A stretch of DNA of 64,000 nucleotides from an uncultured Coriobacteriaceae bacterium (GCA_902773995.1 CACYGL010000017.1:1-64000), one strand, 5' to 3'; counted from the first letter of the stretch, positions 33,660-42,736 are shown. A program made the numbers and translations. Notes: generated from the letters alone by a model not told the origin.

Positions 33660-33699
33660 CCTACCCATAATCTACCCAACTGGGTAATATATGGGTAGG
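33660..33699. promoter_or_regulatory. Nested palindromic operator before AlbA_2-type gene
   Basis: Outer perfect arms CCTACCCATA (33660-33669) and TATGGGTAGG (33690-33699) enclose a second palindrome, TACCCAACTGGGTA (33673-33686). Four TACCCA half-sites lie within 40 bases, 12 bases before the gene start. This looks like an autoregulatory operator. Confidence 0.6.
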
Positions 33700-33711
33700 A
33701 GAGGGGCTGCC

Positions 33712-35118
33712 ATGAGGGAAGACGAGTATACCGAGTTTAAGCGTGAGCCAACCAAACAGATTGCCCGTGAGGTAATTGCTTTCACGAACACCCATGGTGG
33801 GACTTTGTATGTGGGAGTTGACGATGACGGCACGCCGGGTGGGATATCTGACGTTGACGCCGCAATGCTTGCCGTGGTCAATTCAATCAGAGACTCCATC
33901 ACTCCGGACGCAACGTCTCTCTGCCATGTTGATGTTATGTCGGACGAAGAGTGCATGAACTTGTTCGGCAGTAGTCCAAAGGTAGGCTCTATTGTGCGCC
34001 TGACAATAGATGAGGGGAGAAGGAAGCCCTATTGCCTTGCGCGAAAAGGGCCTGTGCCCGAGGGCGTATTTGTTCGAGAGGGACCTTCGACTGCCTCCGC
34101 AGATTCGGGTCGAATCCTCGAGATGATTATGGAGTCGAGCCAAATCTCGTTTGAAGACCTTCCGGCGGGGGAGAGCGACCTCACATTTGATGCCTTGGCT
34201 AAGTCTTTCTCAGTAGCCAAGCTTGAACTGGGAGCGCGCCAGATGAGGACGCTTGGCCTGAGAAATAGTGATGGTGCGTACACCAATCTTGGCCTCATGC
34301 TGTCGGACCAATGCCCTTTCTCCTTTCAGCTGGCCTCTTTTCAGGGCACTGACGTGCGCATTATCAAGGATCGAAAGATTCTTGAGGGCAGCGTTCTCTC
34401 GCAGCTCGACCAGATATTCGACTACCTCGAGTTTAGGAACGAGACTAGTGGGGTCATTACGGTGCCCTACAGGATCGAGACGCGGAGCTATCCAGATGAT
34501 GCTCTACGCGAGGCAGTCCTCAACATGATCATGCACCGTGACTACGGATCTCCCGCCATAAACAAGGCAAGCGTTTTCGATGATCGCATTGAGTTCATGA
34601 CCGCTGGCGGCCTTGCCCGGGGAGTGCGAATGGACGAAGTGACAAACGGCACGTCCGTCTGCCGCAATCCTAGGCTGGCTAACGTGATGTTCCGCCTTGG
34701 GATGGTCGAGGCATATGGGATGGGGCTGCCGCGCATCTTTGCGGCGTACGCGGGACAGCGGGTCAAGCCCGTGGTCGAGGTCTCCGCTCACGTGTTCAAG
34801 TTGACGCTCCCAAACCTCAATTACGTGCGCGAGCATGGTGTGCCGCCTTGGGCAGAGGAAGGATCTCTCGTCCCCATGGGCGGAGTCCCCAGAACCATGG
34901 AACAGGTTCCCGGCCCGCGCGCCATGCGCCCAGGGGATTCCATTCACATGGTGATGAACATCGTGGAGTCCAATGGGAGCATTACGCGCATAGAGGTTGA
35001 GAAGGTCCTTGGCGTTTCGAGGTCCAGTGCCGGAAGGCTGCTTGAGGGACTCGTGCAGGAGGGCAAGCTCAAGAAGGTGGGATCCGGACGCTCAAGTGCG
35101 TATGCCATCGTGGCGTGA
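33712..35118 (+). CDS. AlbA_2/Schlafen-type DNA-binding regulator
   Basis: 468 residues from the ATG with GAGAGGGG upstream. The N-terminal AlbA_2 domain (about 5-125) has EYTEFKREPTKQIAREVIAFTNT and GGTLYVGVDDDG. A middle domain is of the ATP-binding HATPase_c_4 type, with EAVLNMIMHRDYG and IEFMTAGGL. A C-terminal winged helix (about 405-468) has ITRIEVEKVLGVSRSSAGRLL. Such proteins are putative transcriptional regulators. The four-site palindrome directly upstream supports autoregulation. It is monocistronic; the neighbours show no clear target. Confidence 0.85.
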   Translation: MREDEYTEFKREPTKQIAREVIAFTNTHGGTLYVGVDDDGTPGGISDVDAAMLAVVNSIRDSITPDATSLCHVDVMSDEECMNLFGSSPKVGSIVRLTIDEGRRKPYCLARKGPVPEGVFVREGPSTASADSGRILEMIMESSQISFEDLPAGESDLTFDALAKSFSVAKLELGARQMRTLGLRNSDGAYTNLGLMLSDQCPFSFQLASFQGTDVRIIKDRKILEGSVLSQLDQIFDYLEFRNETSGVITVPYRIETRSYPDDALREAVLNMIMHRDYGSPAINKASVFDDRIEFMTAGGLARGVRMDEVTNGTSVCRNPRLANVMFRLGMVEAYGMGLPRIFAAYAGQRVKPVVEVSAHVFKLTLPNLNYVREHGVPPWAEEGSLVPMGGVPRTMEQVPGPRAMRPGDSIHMVMNIVESNGSITRIEVEKVLGVSRSSAGRLLEGLVQEGKLKKVGSGRSSAYAIVA

Positions 35119-35198
35119 CGCCATTAGCCACTCCTTATGGTGCTATTGTTGCCCGTGGTTAACCCCGCAACCCCTACGGTATCAGGAAGGGCTTTGTT

Positions 35199-36110
35199 AT
35201 GTCCATGCCAGCTACGCTCGCCCTGCAGATACTCGTCATGTTTATGCTGGTGGGCGTGGGGTTTGCGATGTTTCGCGCCGGCAAGATCACCATGGAAGGC
35301 AACCGCACCATCGGCAACATCCTTGTGTACCTATCGCTGCCTTGCGTCATTGTGAAGGGGCTCATGGTCGAGCGCACGGCGGAAAGCGTCCTTGCTCTGG
35401 GGCTCTCCGCGCTCATGGGGTTTGCCGCCCTTCTCGTCTCCGCGCTTGTCGCGCGCCTCGTTCTGCGCGATGACGCCATTGGCAACTTTGCGGCGACCTT
35501 CTCAAACCCCAGCTTCTTTGGGATTCCGCTGGTCGTGTCGATTCTGGGCCAGGAGCCCGTGTTCTACATGACCGCCTACATTGCGTTTATGAACCTGGGG
35601 CAGTGGACCTATGGCGTATCGCTGCTTTCGGGCGAGCGGGGGAGGGTGTCGCTGCGCTCCCTGGTGCGCTCGCCGTTCATGGTGGCAACGCTCATTGGTC
35701 TCGTGCTGTTTACGACCCAGCTGCAGCTCCCCGGCGTGGTTACGAGCTGCCTGGATTACATTTCGGCGCTTAATACGCCGCTGGCCATGTTTGCCATAGG
35801 GGTCTACCTGGCGCAGTCTCACCCGACGGACATGATTCGCCGGGCAGGCCTCTACAAGGTTGCCTTGGCTCGTCTGCTGCTGACGCCGCTTGTCACGCTG
35901 GCGCTGCTGAGCCTGCTTCCCGCCTCGATGCTCGACATGAAGCTTGCGATTCTGATTGCGCAGGCGTGCCCGGTTGGACTTAACGTGGCGGTGTATGCCC
36001 AGCTCCACGATGCCGACTACGTCTATGCGGTAGAGACCGTCGTGGTCTCGGTGCTGCTCTCACTGGTCTCGATACCCCTGGTGGTGGGCTTGGCGCAGCT
36101 GGTGTGGTAG
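35199..36110 (+). CDS. AEC-family (auxin efflux carrier-type) transporter
   Basis: A 303-residue protein with about ten membrane helices, the length and hydrophobic pattern of the AEC family, which includes malate and other organic-acid permeases. NPSFFGIPLV and QACPVGLNVAVYA are family landmarks in the two inverted halves. TCAGGAAGG lies upstream of the ATG. It probably exports or imports an organic acid. Repeat family 2, copy 2, follows. Confidence 0.88.
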   Translation: MSMPATLALQILVMFMLVGVGFAMFRAGKITMEGNRTIGNILVYLSLPCVIVKGLMVERTAESVLALGLSALMGFAALLVSALVARLVLRDDAIGNFAATFSNPSFFGIPLVVSILGQEPVFYMTAYIAFMNLGQWTYGVSLLSGERGRVSLRSLVRSPFMVATLIGLVLFTTQLQLPGVVTSCLDYISALNTPLAMFAIGVYLAQSHPTDMIRRAGLYKVALARLLLTPLVTLALLSLLPASMLDMKLAILIAQACPVGLNVAVYAQLHDADYVYAVETVVVSVLLSLVSIPLVVGLAQLVW

Positions 36111-36141
36111 GTCGCTGCGCCGCCCTTTCCCCGCCTTTCGC

Positions 36142-36220
36142 GTTCTTTATCGGCATTTGTGAATCTCTCGTCGCGTTTGCGCTGGTCGCGGGCACGGCGA
36201 GTCTCAAATACCGTTAGTGC
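36142..36220. repeat. Intergenic palindromic repeat, family 2, copy 2 (divergent)
   Basis: GTTCTTTATCGGCATTTGTGA at 36142 and, inverted, GAGTCTCAAATACCG at 36199 match the arms of the copy at 23097-23174 with several changes. Size and position, between two genes, are the same. Confidence 0.5.
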
Positions 36221-36264
36221 CTAAGCCTGCGTGGTGACACGCGGCGCGGCGGGCCCCGCCCACA

Positions 36265-37242
36265 TCAAAGGTGAGCGCTCGCTGCCGACAACAGCACTTG
36301 GGCATTGTTGTCGAGAATGTCGTCCGCATGCGCCACAAGGCGCCCGTCACTGGCGAGGAACTCCTGTAACCGCCGGGCGTTTTCCAGGGCCCGTGTGCGC
36401 GGTGTGAACGGGAAGTCGCTGCCAAATAGCACGTGGCTGGGGCTTGTGATGGTGAGTAGCAGCGGCAGCAGGTCGGGTACCGGATCTCCTGCCGTGTCAA
36501 ACCAGAGCCGCGCGAGATTGGCGGGCATGTCCACAGCGTCCATCATATGAGCCCTCTCGAGGATGGGCTGGGCGCCCTCGATGCGGCGCACGACGTTGGG
36601 CAGGAAGCTCCCGCAGTGGGGGACAACGATCTGCACGTGCGGGAACCGGCGGGGCACGTCGTGGGCAATCATGTTGAGAACGGCGCGCGTCGTGTCTGCA
36701 AGGAACTCGTAGAGCGGCGCGGGGCCCGCGCTGAACACCCCTTCTGCAATCGGCTCGGGACGGCTCGGGTGGATGAGACAGACAACGTTGTGGTTGCGTG
36801 TCTCCGCGGTGCGTTCGAGACGGTCGAAGAGCGGGTCGAGACGCCCGTCGCCGAGGTAGAGCCCACGGCTGTTGCTGGCGAGCTTGACGCCCAGGGCATC
36901 GAGGTTCTCGATTGCGCGCGCCGCCTCCGTGATAGCGGCATCGACGTCTGGCAGAGGCATGACGGCGCAGAAGCCAAAGCGGTTGGGATGGCGTGCGACC
37001 ACGCGGGCGGTCTCGTCGTTGAAGGCGCGGCAAAAGTCGGCTGACTCCTCTGCATTGCCAAAGTAGGGGTGCGGCGAGGAAAGGGAGAGGACCTGGTAGC
37101 GAATGCCCGCCTCGTCAAGAAAGGCGAGAGCGTCCTTCTCGCTCCAAGCGGGAAGCGGAAAGCCGTCCTCGCGGGTTGCGCCATGCGCTTCCAGGAGGTC
37201 GAGATAGCCCTTCGTCAGGATGTGTCCGTGGATGTCGATCAT
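36265..37242 (-). CDS. Amidohydrolase-family (ACMSD-like) metal-dependent hydrolase/decarboxylase
   Basis: A 325-residue TIM-barrel protein of the amidohydrolase_2 family. The N-terminal IDIHGHI gives the HxH metal pair, IVVPHCGSFLPN provides a conserved metal His, and LFGSDFPFTP near the C-terminus carries the catalytic Asp. Relatives include aminocarboxymuconate-semialdehyde and 6-methylsalicylate decarboxylases. The substrate is not evident from the neighbours. It converges on the AEC gene and is divergent from the pheST leader. Confidence 0.85.
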   Translation of the reverse strand: MIDIHGHILTKGYLDLLEAHGATREDGFPLPAWSEKDALAFLDEAGIRYQVLSLSSPHPYFGNAEESADFCRAFNDETARVVARHPNRFGFCAVMPLPDVDAAITEAARAIENLDALGVKLASNSRGLYLGDGRLDPLFDRLERTAETRNHNVVCLIHPSRPEPIAEGVFSAGPAPLYEFLADTTRAVLNMIAHDVPRRFPHVQIVVPHCGSFLPNVVRRIEGAQPILERAHMMDAVDMPANLARLWFDTAGDPVPDLLPLLLTITSPSHVLFGSDFPFTPRTRALENARRLQEFLASDGRLVAHADDILDNNAQVLLSAASAHL

Positions 37243-37502
37243 GAGGTGTTCCGCCTTTCGAGTGGCTTGCGGGCGCTACAGCTCGGGGTGGAAATGGGGT
37301 GCGCGGCGTCCGTCTCACATGATAGATGGAGGAAAGTCACGGGACGAGAAGGGCGCCCCGGCGGGGGTTTCGTACGCAGTTGGTGCGGGAAAGCGCCTTT
37401 GGGCGCCACCGGCCATTGCTCGCCGCCCCAGAATCGTGCAGAGCTTACGCCCGTTTCGCTCCGCTCTCCTCGTCGCCGCCCCATCGTGCTACCATGCCCC
37501 CT
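37243..37502. other. Intergenic region upstream of pheST leader
   Basis: About 260 GC-rich bases between the amidohydrolase start and the T-box leader. It should hold both promoters. I see no small gene and could not place promoter boxes. Confidence 0.35.
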
Positions 37503-37735
37503 AGGCAATGACGGAGAGGTTTGGTCGTCGCGTCGCCAGCGGACAAGAGATGGGGCTCACCGGCTGAGAGGTCCCAACCTCAAAGCGGGCCGCACGGCCA
37601 GCAAGTAGGGAAGCCGTAGGCCCCACGGCACGGGGCACAACGAGTGGGCGCGCGCGAGAGAAAACGCGCACGTCAATCAAGGTGGTACCGCGGAGACATC
37701 CGTCCTTGGGCAGCGTTGGCCCGGGACGGTTTTTT
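37503..37735 (+). promoter_or_regulatory. T-box riboswitch of pheST
   Basis: The leader has the T-box hallmark AAGGTGGTACCGCG (37679-37692), which binds the tRNA acceptor end, preceded by AATGACGGAGAG (stem I start) and AAGTAGG, and followed by a terminator hairpin (arms 37700-37711 and 37719-37729) with a T-run. Uncharged tRNA-Phe would favour the antiterminator and turn on pheST. I could not identify the specifier codon, so the Phe assignment rests on the genes downstream. Confidence 0.88.
37700..37735 (+). terminator. T-box terminator hairpin
   Basis: Stem CCGTCCTTGGGC with GCCCGGGACGG and six T residues, 25 bases before the pheS start. It is the alternative fold to the T-box antiterminator. 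Confidence 0.8.
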
Positions 37736-37759
37736 ATTGGCTTTGGAAAGGATTGCACT

Positions 37760-38827
37760 ATGGCGATGTCCGATGACCTCAAGTCCATTGAGGCGCAGGT
37801 AGAGGAGGGACTTAAGCGCGCTGAGACCATGGAGGCCCTGGAGGCGCTGCGCGTCTCCATGCTCGGCCGCAAGGGCAGGCTCACGGCCCTCATGCACACG
37901 ATGGGCCAGATCCCGCCCGAGGAGCGTCGCGTCATGGGGCAGATGGCCAACACCGTGCGCGCCAAGGTAGAGGCCGGCATCACCGCCCGCCGCGAGGAGC
38001 TGGCAAACGAGCTCCTGGAGCGCCGCATGGCCGCCGACGCCGTTGACGTCACGCTTCCCGGCCGCACGCTCTCGCCGGGCACGCAGCACCTCATCAACCA
38101 GATTCGCGAGGAGATTGAGGACATCTTCTGCGGCCTGGGCTACACCGTCGAGGATGGTCCCTACGTCGAGACTACCTACTACAACTTCACCGCGCTCAAC
38201 GCCCCGGAGGACCACCCCAGCCGCTCCGCGCGCGACACCTTCTACGTGGTGGACAACGCCCCCGAGGGCAAGGAGACCCACGTCCAGGGCGAGTCCGACA
38301 TCCTGCTGCGCACCCAGACCTCGGGCGTCCAGGTGCACACCATGGAGACCCACGAGCCTCCCATCTACATGATCTGCCCCGGCACCGTCTTTCGCCCGGA
38401 CACCGCCGACGCCAACCACCTGCCGCAGTTCACGCAGGTAGAGGGCCTTGTCGTCGACGAGGGCATCACCTTTGGCGACCTCAAGGGCACGCTCGACTAC
38501 TTCACCCGCGAGATCTTTGGCAAGGACCGCGCCACGCGCTATCGTCCGCACTTCTTCCCCTTCACGGAGCCCAGCTGCGAGGTCGACGTCTCCTGCGGCG
38601 TGTGTCACGGCAAGGGCTGCCGCTTCTGCAAGAACACCGGCTGGCTCGAGATCCTGGGCTGCGGCATGGTTGACCCCAACGTCTTCCGCTACTGCGGCAT
38701 CGACCCCGAGAAGTACACCGGCTTCGCCTTTGGCATCGGCGTCGAGCGCGTGGCCGCACTCCGCTACGACCTGCCCGACCTGCGCATGCTCATGACCGGC
38801 GACATGCGCTTCCTGAACCAGTTCTAG
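37760..38827 (+). CDS. pheS: Phenylalanyl-tRNA synthetase alpha subunit
   Basis: 355 residues from the ATG with GGAAAGGA upstream. The N-terminal coiled-coil arm is followed by the class II catalytic core: GRTLSPGTQHLINQ, TYYNFTALNAPEDHPSR (motif 1-2 area), RTQTSGVQ, FRPDTADANHLPQFTQVEG (motif 2 area) and GFAFGIGVERVAALRY (motif 3). A zinc-binding insert, CGVCHGKGCRFCKNTGW, is typical of some bacterial PheS proteins. The enzyme charges tRNA-Phe as an alpha2-beta2 complex with PheT. T-box control lies upstream. Confidence 0.97.
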   Translation: MAMSDDLKSIEAQVEEGLKRAETMEALEALRVSMLGRKGRLTALMHTMGQIPPEERRVMGQMANTVRAKVEAGITARREELANELLERRMAADAVDVTLPGRTLSPGTQHLINQIREEIEDIFCGLGYTVEDGPYVETTYYNFTALNAPEDHPSRSARDTFYVVDNAPEGKETHVQGESDILLRTQTSGVQVHTMETHEPPIYMICPGTVFRPDTADANHLPQFTQVEGLVVDEGITFGDLKGTLDYFTREIFGKDRATRYRPHFFPFTEPSCEVDVSCGVCHGKGCRFCKNTGWLEILGCGMVDPNVFRYCGIDPEKYTGFAFGIGVERVAALRYDLPDLRMLMTGDMRFLNQF

Positions 38828-38924
38828 GTCAGGGCAGCGATGGTGCCCGGGCGAGAAGCCCGCGGCAGGACGAGAAGAACCAGGGCGGCCGCACCAAGCC
38901 CGCCCAGAAGGGATTGCAGATACC

Positions 38925-41387
38925 ATGCGCGTTTCGTATGAGTGGCTCAAGGACATGGTGGACGTGCCCGAAGACCCCAAGGACCTGGTCAACGAGTACA
39001 TCCGCACCGGCACCGAGGTCGAGGGCGTCGAGCGCGTTGGCGCCGACCTCGACCACGTCTACACCGCCCAGGTGGTGAGCAAGAAGCCGCACCCGGACTC
39101 TGACCACATGTGGCTCTGCCAGGTCTCCGTTGGTGACAAGAACGTCGACGAGAACGGCAACCCCGTGCCGCTACAGATTGTGTGCGGCGCCCAGAACTTC
39201 AACGAGGGCGATCACATTGTGACCGCCATGATCGGCGCCGTGCTCCCCGGCGACGTGAAGATCAAGAAGTCAAAGCTCCGCGGCGTCGAGTCCTATGGCA
39301 TGAACTGCTCCGAGCGCGAGCTTGGCCTGGGCAACGACCACGACGGCATCATTATCCTGCCGCCCGACGCGCCCGTGGGCATGCTCTACACGGACTACCT
39401 GGGCAGCTCCGACACCGTGATTGACTGCGAGATCACCCCCAACCGTCCCGACTGCCTCTCCATGGTGGGCATGGCGGTGGAAACCTCGGCCGTTCTCGAC
39501 GAGGGCACCCACATCACGCTTCCCTCGATCAAGGAGGAGAAGGGCCCAGACGCCCACGACCTGGTGGACGTGCAGATCGACGACGCGGAGCTCTGCCCGC
39601 GCTACACCGCCCGCGTGGTGCGCAACGTGAAGATTGGCCCCAGCCCCGAGTGGCTCGCGCGTCGCGTGATTGCCGCCGGCTCCAGGCCCATCAACAACGT
39701 GGTGGACGTCACCAACTACGTGATGTACCTCACCGGCCAGCCGCTCCACGCCTTCGACCTGGGCAAGCTCCAGAAGCGTGAGGATGGCAAGCGCCACGTG
39801 GTGGTGCGCGCCGCGCGTGACGGCGAGCTTCTCACCACCCTGGACGAGAAGGAGCGCACGCTCACGCCCGACATGTGCGTCATCACCGACGGCGGCGAGA
39901 CGCCCATCGCCCTTGCCGGCGTCATGGGCGGCCTCAACTCCGAGATCGACGAGACCACGACCGACGTCCTGCTCGAGAGCGCGACCTTCTCGGCCGGCCA
40001 CACTTCCCGCACGAGCCGCAACCTTGACCTCATGAGCGAGGCCTCCATTCGCTACGAGCGCCAGGTCGACGGCGCTGGCTGCGCGGATGTCTCCAACATC
40101 GCCGCCGCCCTCTTCGAGGAGTGCTGCTCGGCTGAGGTCTGCCCGGGCATCGTGGACGTCTACCCCGCGCCCGTGCCCGCCCCTGTGATTACCATGCGCC
40201 CAGCCCGCGTGCGCGCGCTTGCCGGCGCGGACATCCCGGACGACTTCATGGTCGAGCGTCTCGGGCGCCTTGGCTGCAAGGTGGAGCCTGCCGAGAATGG
40301 CGCCTATACGGTGACCGCGCCCACCAACCGCCCCGACCTCACCCGCGAGGTCGACCTCATCGAGGAGGTCGTGCGCCTGTGGGGCGAGGGCGACATCACG
40401 CCCACGCTTCCCGCGGCGCGCAACCATGCCGGCGGCCTTACCGTTGACCAGCAGCGCATCCGCAAGATCGGTCGCACGCTTAGGGCCTGCGGACTCTCCG
40501 AGACCACCACGTACTGCTTTGCCGACGCCAACGACCTCTCCAAGCTTGGTATGAGCGAGGAAGGCCGCGGCATCCCCGTCAAGATCATCAACCCGCTCGT
40601 GGCCGACCAGGCCGAGATGCGCCGCTCGATCCTGCCCGGGCTTCTCCGCTCGGTGGCATACAACCTCGACCACGGCGTGGACGCGGTGGCGCTCTACGAG
40701 ATTGGCCGCGTCTTCTTTGGCCACGAGAACAAGAGCCAGCCCGACGAGCCCAGCTTTGTGTGCGGCGTGCTCTCCGGCCACCGCGACGACGAGTGGTGCC
40801 AGAAGTTTGAGGACTACGACTTCTTTGACGCCAAGGGCGTGGTGGAGCAGCTCCTCTCGGCGCTTCGCGTGACCAAGGTGCGCTTCAAGGTGGCGGACCC
40901 CCAGACCTACGGCTGGCTGCAGCCCGGCCGCGCGGCCGAGGTCTACGGCAACAAGGGCGAGCTCATGGGCTGGGTTGGCAACATCCACCCCAAGGCGCTC
41001 AAGGCATTTGGCGTCGACGCTCCCGTGGTTGCCTTCGAGCTCTCGGTGGAGTCGCTCCTGCGCCTGGCTCACCGCGAGCTGCCCTACGTCGACGTGCCCA
41101 CGCTCCCTGGCGTGGACGTTGACCTGGCCATCGTTGTCGATGAGTCCGTTACCTGCGAGCAGCTCGAGCAGCGCATCAAGAGCGCCGGCGGCAAGCTCCT
41201 CTCGGACGTGCGCCTCTTTGACGTCTACCGCGACCCCGTGCGCGTTGGCCTGGGCAAGAAGTCGATGGCCTTCTCGCTCACCTATCGCTCTGCCGACCAT
41301 ACGCTGACCTCCGAGGAGGTGGACCGCGCCCACAAGAAGCTCGTGGACAAGGTCTGCCGGGCCACCGGCGGAGAGGTCCGCGGCTAG
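38925..41387 (+). CDS. pheT: Phenylalanyl-tRNA synthetase beta subunit
   Basis: An 820-residue PheT of normal length. It has the N-terminal B1 domain (VSYEWLKDMVDVP), a tRNA-binding OB/EMAP domain (about 40-150, with IVCGAQNF and GMNCSERELGLG), the B3/B4 editing domain, the B5 and catalytic-like core (VDLIEEVVRLWGEGDI), and a C-terminal anticodon-binding FDX-ACB domain (LSDVRLFDVYRD). It follows pheS by 97 bases and shares its T-box control. Confidence 0.97.
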   Translation: MRVSYEWLKDMVDVPEDPKDLVNEYIRTGTEVEGVERVGADLDHVYTAQVVSKKPHPDSDHMWLCQVSVGDKNVDENGNPVPLQIVCGAQNFNEGDHIVTAMIGAVLPGDVKIKKSKLRGVESYGMNCSERELGLGNDHDGIIILPPDAPVGMLYTDYLGSSDTVIDCEITPNRPDCLSMVGMAVETSAVLDEGTHITLPSIKEEKGPDAHDLVDVQIDDAELCPRYTARVVRNVKIGPSPEWLARRVIAAGSRPINNVVDVTNYVMYLTGQPLHAFDLGKLQKREDGKRHVVVRAARDGELLTTLDEKERTLTPDMCVITDGGETPIALAGVMGGLNSEIDETTTDVLLESATFSAGHTSRTSRNLDLMSEASIRYERQVDGAGCADVSNIAAALFEECCSAEVCPGIVDVYPAPVPAPVITMRPARVRALAGADIPDDFMVERLGRLGCKVEPAENGAYTVTAPTNRPDLTREVDLIEEVVRLWGEGDITPTLPAARNHAGGLTVDQQRIRKIGRTLRACGLSETTTYCFADANDLSKLGMSEEGRGIPVKIINPLVADQAEMRRSILPGLLRSVAYNLDHGVDAVALYEIGRVFFGHENKSQPDEPSFVCGVLSGHRDDEWCQKFEDYDFFDAKGVVEQLLSALRVTKVRFKVADPQTYGWLQPGRAAEVYGNKGELMGWVGNIHPKALKAFGVDAPVVAFELSVESLLRLAHRELPYVDVPTLPGVDVDLAIVVDESVTCEQLEQRIKSAGGKLLSDVRLFDVYRDPVRVGLGKKSMAFSLTYRSADHTLTSEEVDRAHKKLVDKVCRATGGEVRG

Positions 41388-41420
41388 CGGGCTTTCCGCT
41401 CGCCGCAAGGACGCACGCAC

Positions 41421-42095
41421 GTGCCCAGCTGGAACATACATACCGCCCACGTCGAGCGGCTCCTTCGCGAGGAGGGGGCCGCTCGGCTGGGCGTGCGCGA
41501 CGTGAACGCCTTCCTGTTTGGCAACTTTCTGCCCGACATCTATGTGGGCTACATGGTGCCGGTTCCCGTCGCGCGCCTGCGTGACTACCGCGAGACGCAC
41601 TTTGCCGACGGCGGTGCCATTCCTTCCCCTAACTACCAGGCGTTCTGGGATCGCTTTGTTGTGGGTTGCGACGCGGAGGACGCCGGCTCCCTGCATGACC
41701 TGGTACTGGGCGCGTGGGCGCACCTGGTATGCGACTCCGTGTACAACACGCGCACGCGGGCGTACATAGACTCCATTGGCGTGAAGGCTGGCGACGTCAC
41801 CCGCATGCGCAAGCAGCGCGACTTTGCGCTCTTTGGGAGAACCTTTGATATCTCACTGCGTCCTCGCGTGACGCCCGAGCTCATTGCCGCCTGCGTCGCG
41901 TATCCGCAGTATCCCGTGGTCGAGGCGGACGTTCGCGAGGCAGTTGCCGTGGCGGGGCACATTGTGGACGAGAACCACGAGGGCCTTATCCGCAGCGTTC
42001 CCGCCTACGACCTGCTTACGCCGGAGTTCTTCTCGGCTGCGTCTGAGGAGGCCAATGCGACGATAGTGGCGGGGCTACTCGGACAGGCCTCGTAA
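41421..42095 (+). CDS. Zinc-dependent phospholipase C-like protein
   Basis: A 224-residue protein starting at GTG. It has the pattern of the small, mostly helical zinc-dependent phospholipase C/S1-P1-nuclease-like family: NIHTAHVERLL, NAFLFGNFLPDIYVG (Asp for metal), LGAWAHLVCDSVYN (His and Asp) and AVAVAGHIVDENHEGL. No signal peptide is visible, so it seems to be intracellular. It lies 33 bases after pheT and may be read with it. Function not proven. Confidence 0.7.
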   Translation: MPSWNIHTAHVERLLREEGAARLGVRDVNAFLFGNFLPDIYVGYMVPVPVARLRDYRETHFADGGAIPSPNYQAFWDRFVVGCDAEDAGSLHDLVLGAWAHLVCDSVYNTRTRAYIDSIGVKAGDVTRMRKQRDFALFGRTFDISLRPRVTPELIAACVAYPQYPVVEADVREAVAVAGHIVDENHEGLIRSVPAYDLLTPEFFSAASEEANATIVAGLLGQAS

Positions 42096-42298
42096 CTGAG
42101 CATTCTACCTGCGGCGTTACGTTTCACGTTGCCAATCTTGCACCCGTTGTTACCCGTGGTTCACCGTTCCGCAACCCGTGGAGACCACCATGGGAGAGGA
42201 ACGGCTGGGTCCCCCCGAACACCCGGCCGTCTCTCCCGTCCCTCGGTCTTCGAGGGACCCCTTCCCGGTGGCCGCGGCCCTAGACCGCGGCCATTCGC

Positions 42299-42330
42299 AT
42301 GAGACAAAGGGGACTGTCCCTTTGTCTCAT
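42299..42330. repeat. 13-bp perfect palindrome (ATGAGACAAAGGG)
   Basis: Arms ATGAGACAAAGGG and its exact complement flank a 6-base centre (GACTGT). It could be an operator or a REP-type element. It is unlike both repeat families described here. Confidence 0.5.
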
Positions 42331-42635
42331 CTGCGCCGGTGGCCGGTTAGCCAAGGCCAACCTCAGGATTCTCCGAGGCCTTTCCGCGGTCTTCTCTTTG
42401 GGTTTCTCCGAGGTTCCCTCAAGACTCTCTCCGAGGCCCCTCAGTTATTGAACGTTATTTCTCGCCAGAATCACATTTGGCCAGTTGGTCATGAAATGAC
42501 TCCGGAAAAACGCGCAATAATCTCGGCTCAATCCAGATTTCGGCTGGATGCCGACGTTGGCTGGATGCCGACGTTGACTGGACGCTGCAACAAGGGATTT
42601 GCAACCAGCCCTTGTCCCAACTTCGACCAACAGAG

Positions 42636-42736
42636 AAACCTGCGGCTTAATTGCAGTGCCGGCGAGAGCTCCAAGCCATCTACCTGCGGTTATTCTCGGG
42701 AGCTTCCACGTGAGACTTCTATTAAGTCGCAGGTTT
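42636..42736. repeat. Intergenic palindromic repeat, family 1, copy C
   Basis: Left arm AAACCTGCGGCTTAATTGCA (42636-42655); right arm at 42718-42736 is its complement with several changes near the inner end. A third ACCTGCGGTTATT half-site lies inside at about 42682. Overall length matches copies A and B (about 100 bases). Confidence 0.7.

Noticed and set aside
39270-41723. 817-residue open frame on the minus strand over pheT
   Set aside because: It is a GC-bias shadow of the clear pheT gene, has low-complexity Gly/Ala/Val/His composition and no domain or ribosome site.
35147-42180. Shared motif TTGTT-G/A-CCCGTGGTT at about 35147 and 42146 as a common operator
   Set aside because: Only two imperfect copies upstream of unrelated genes; could be chance.
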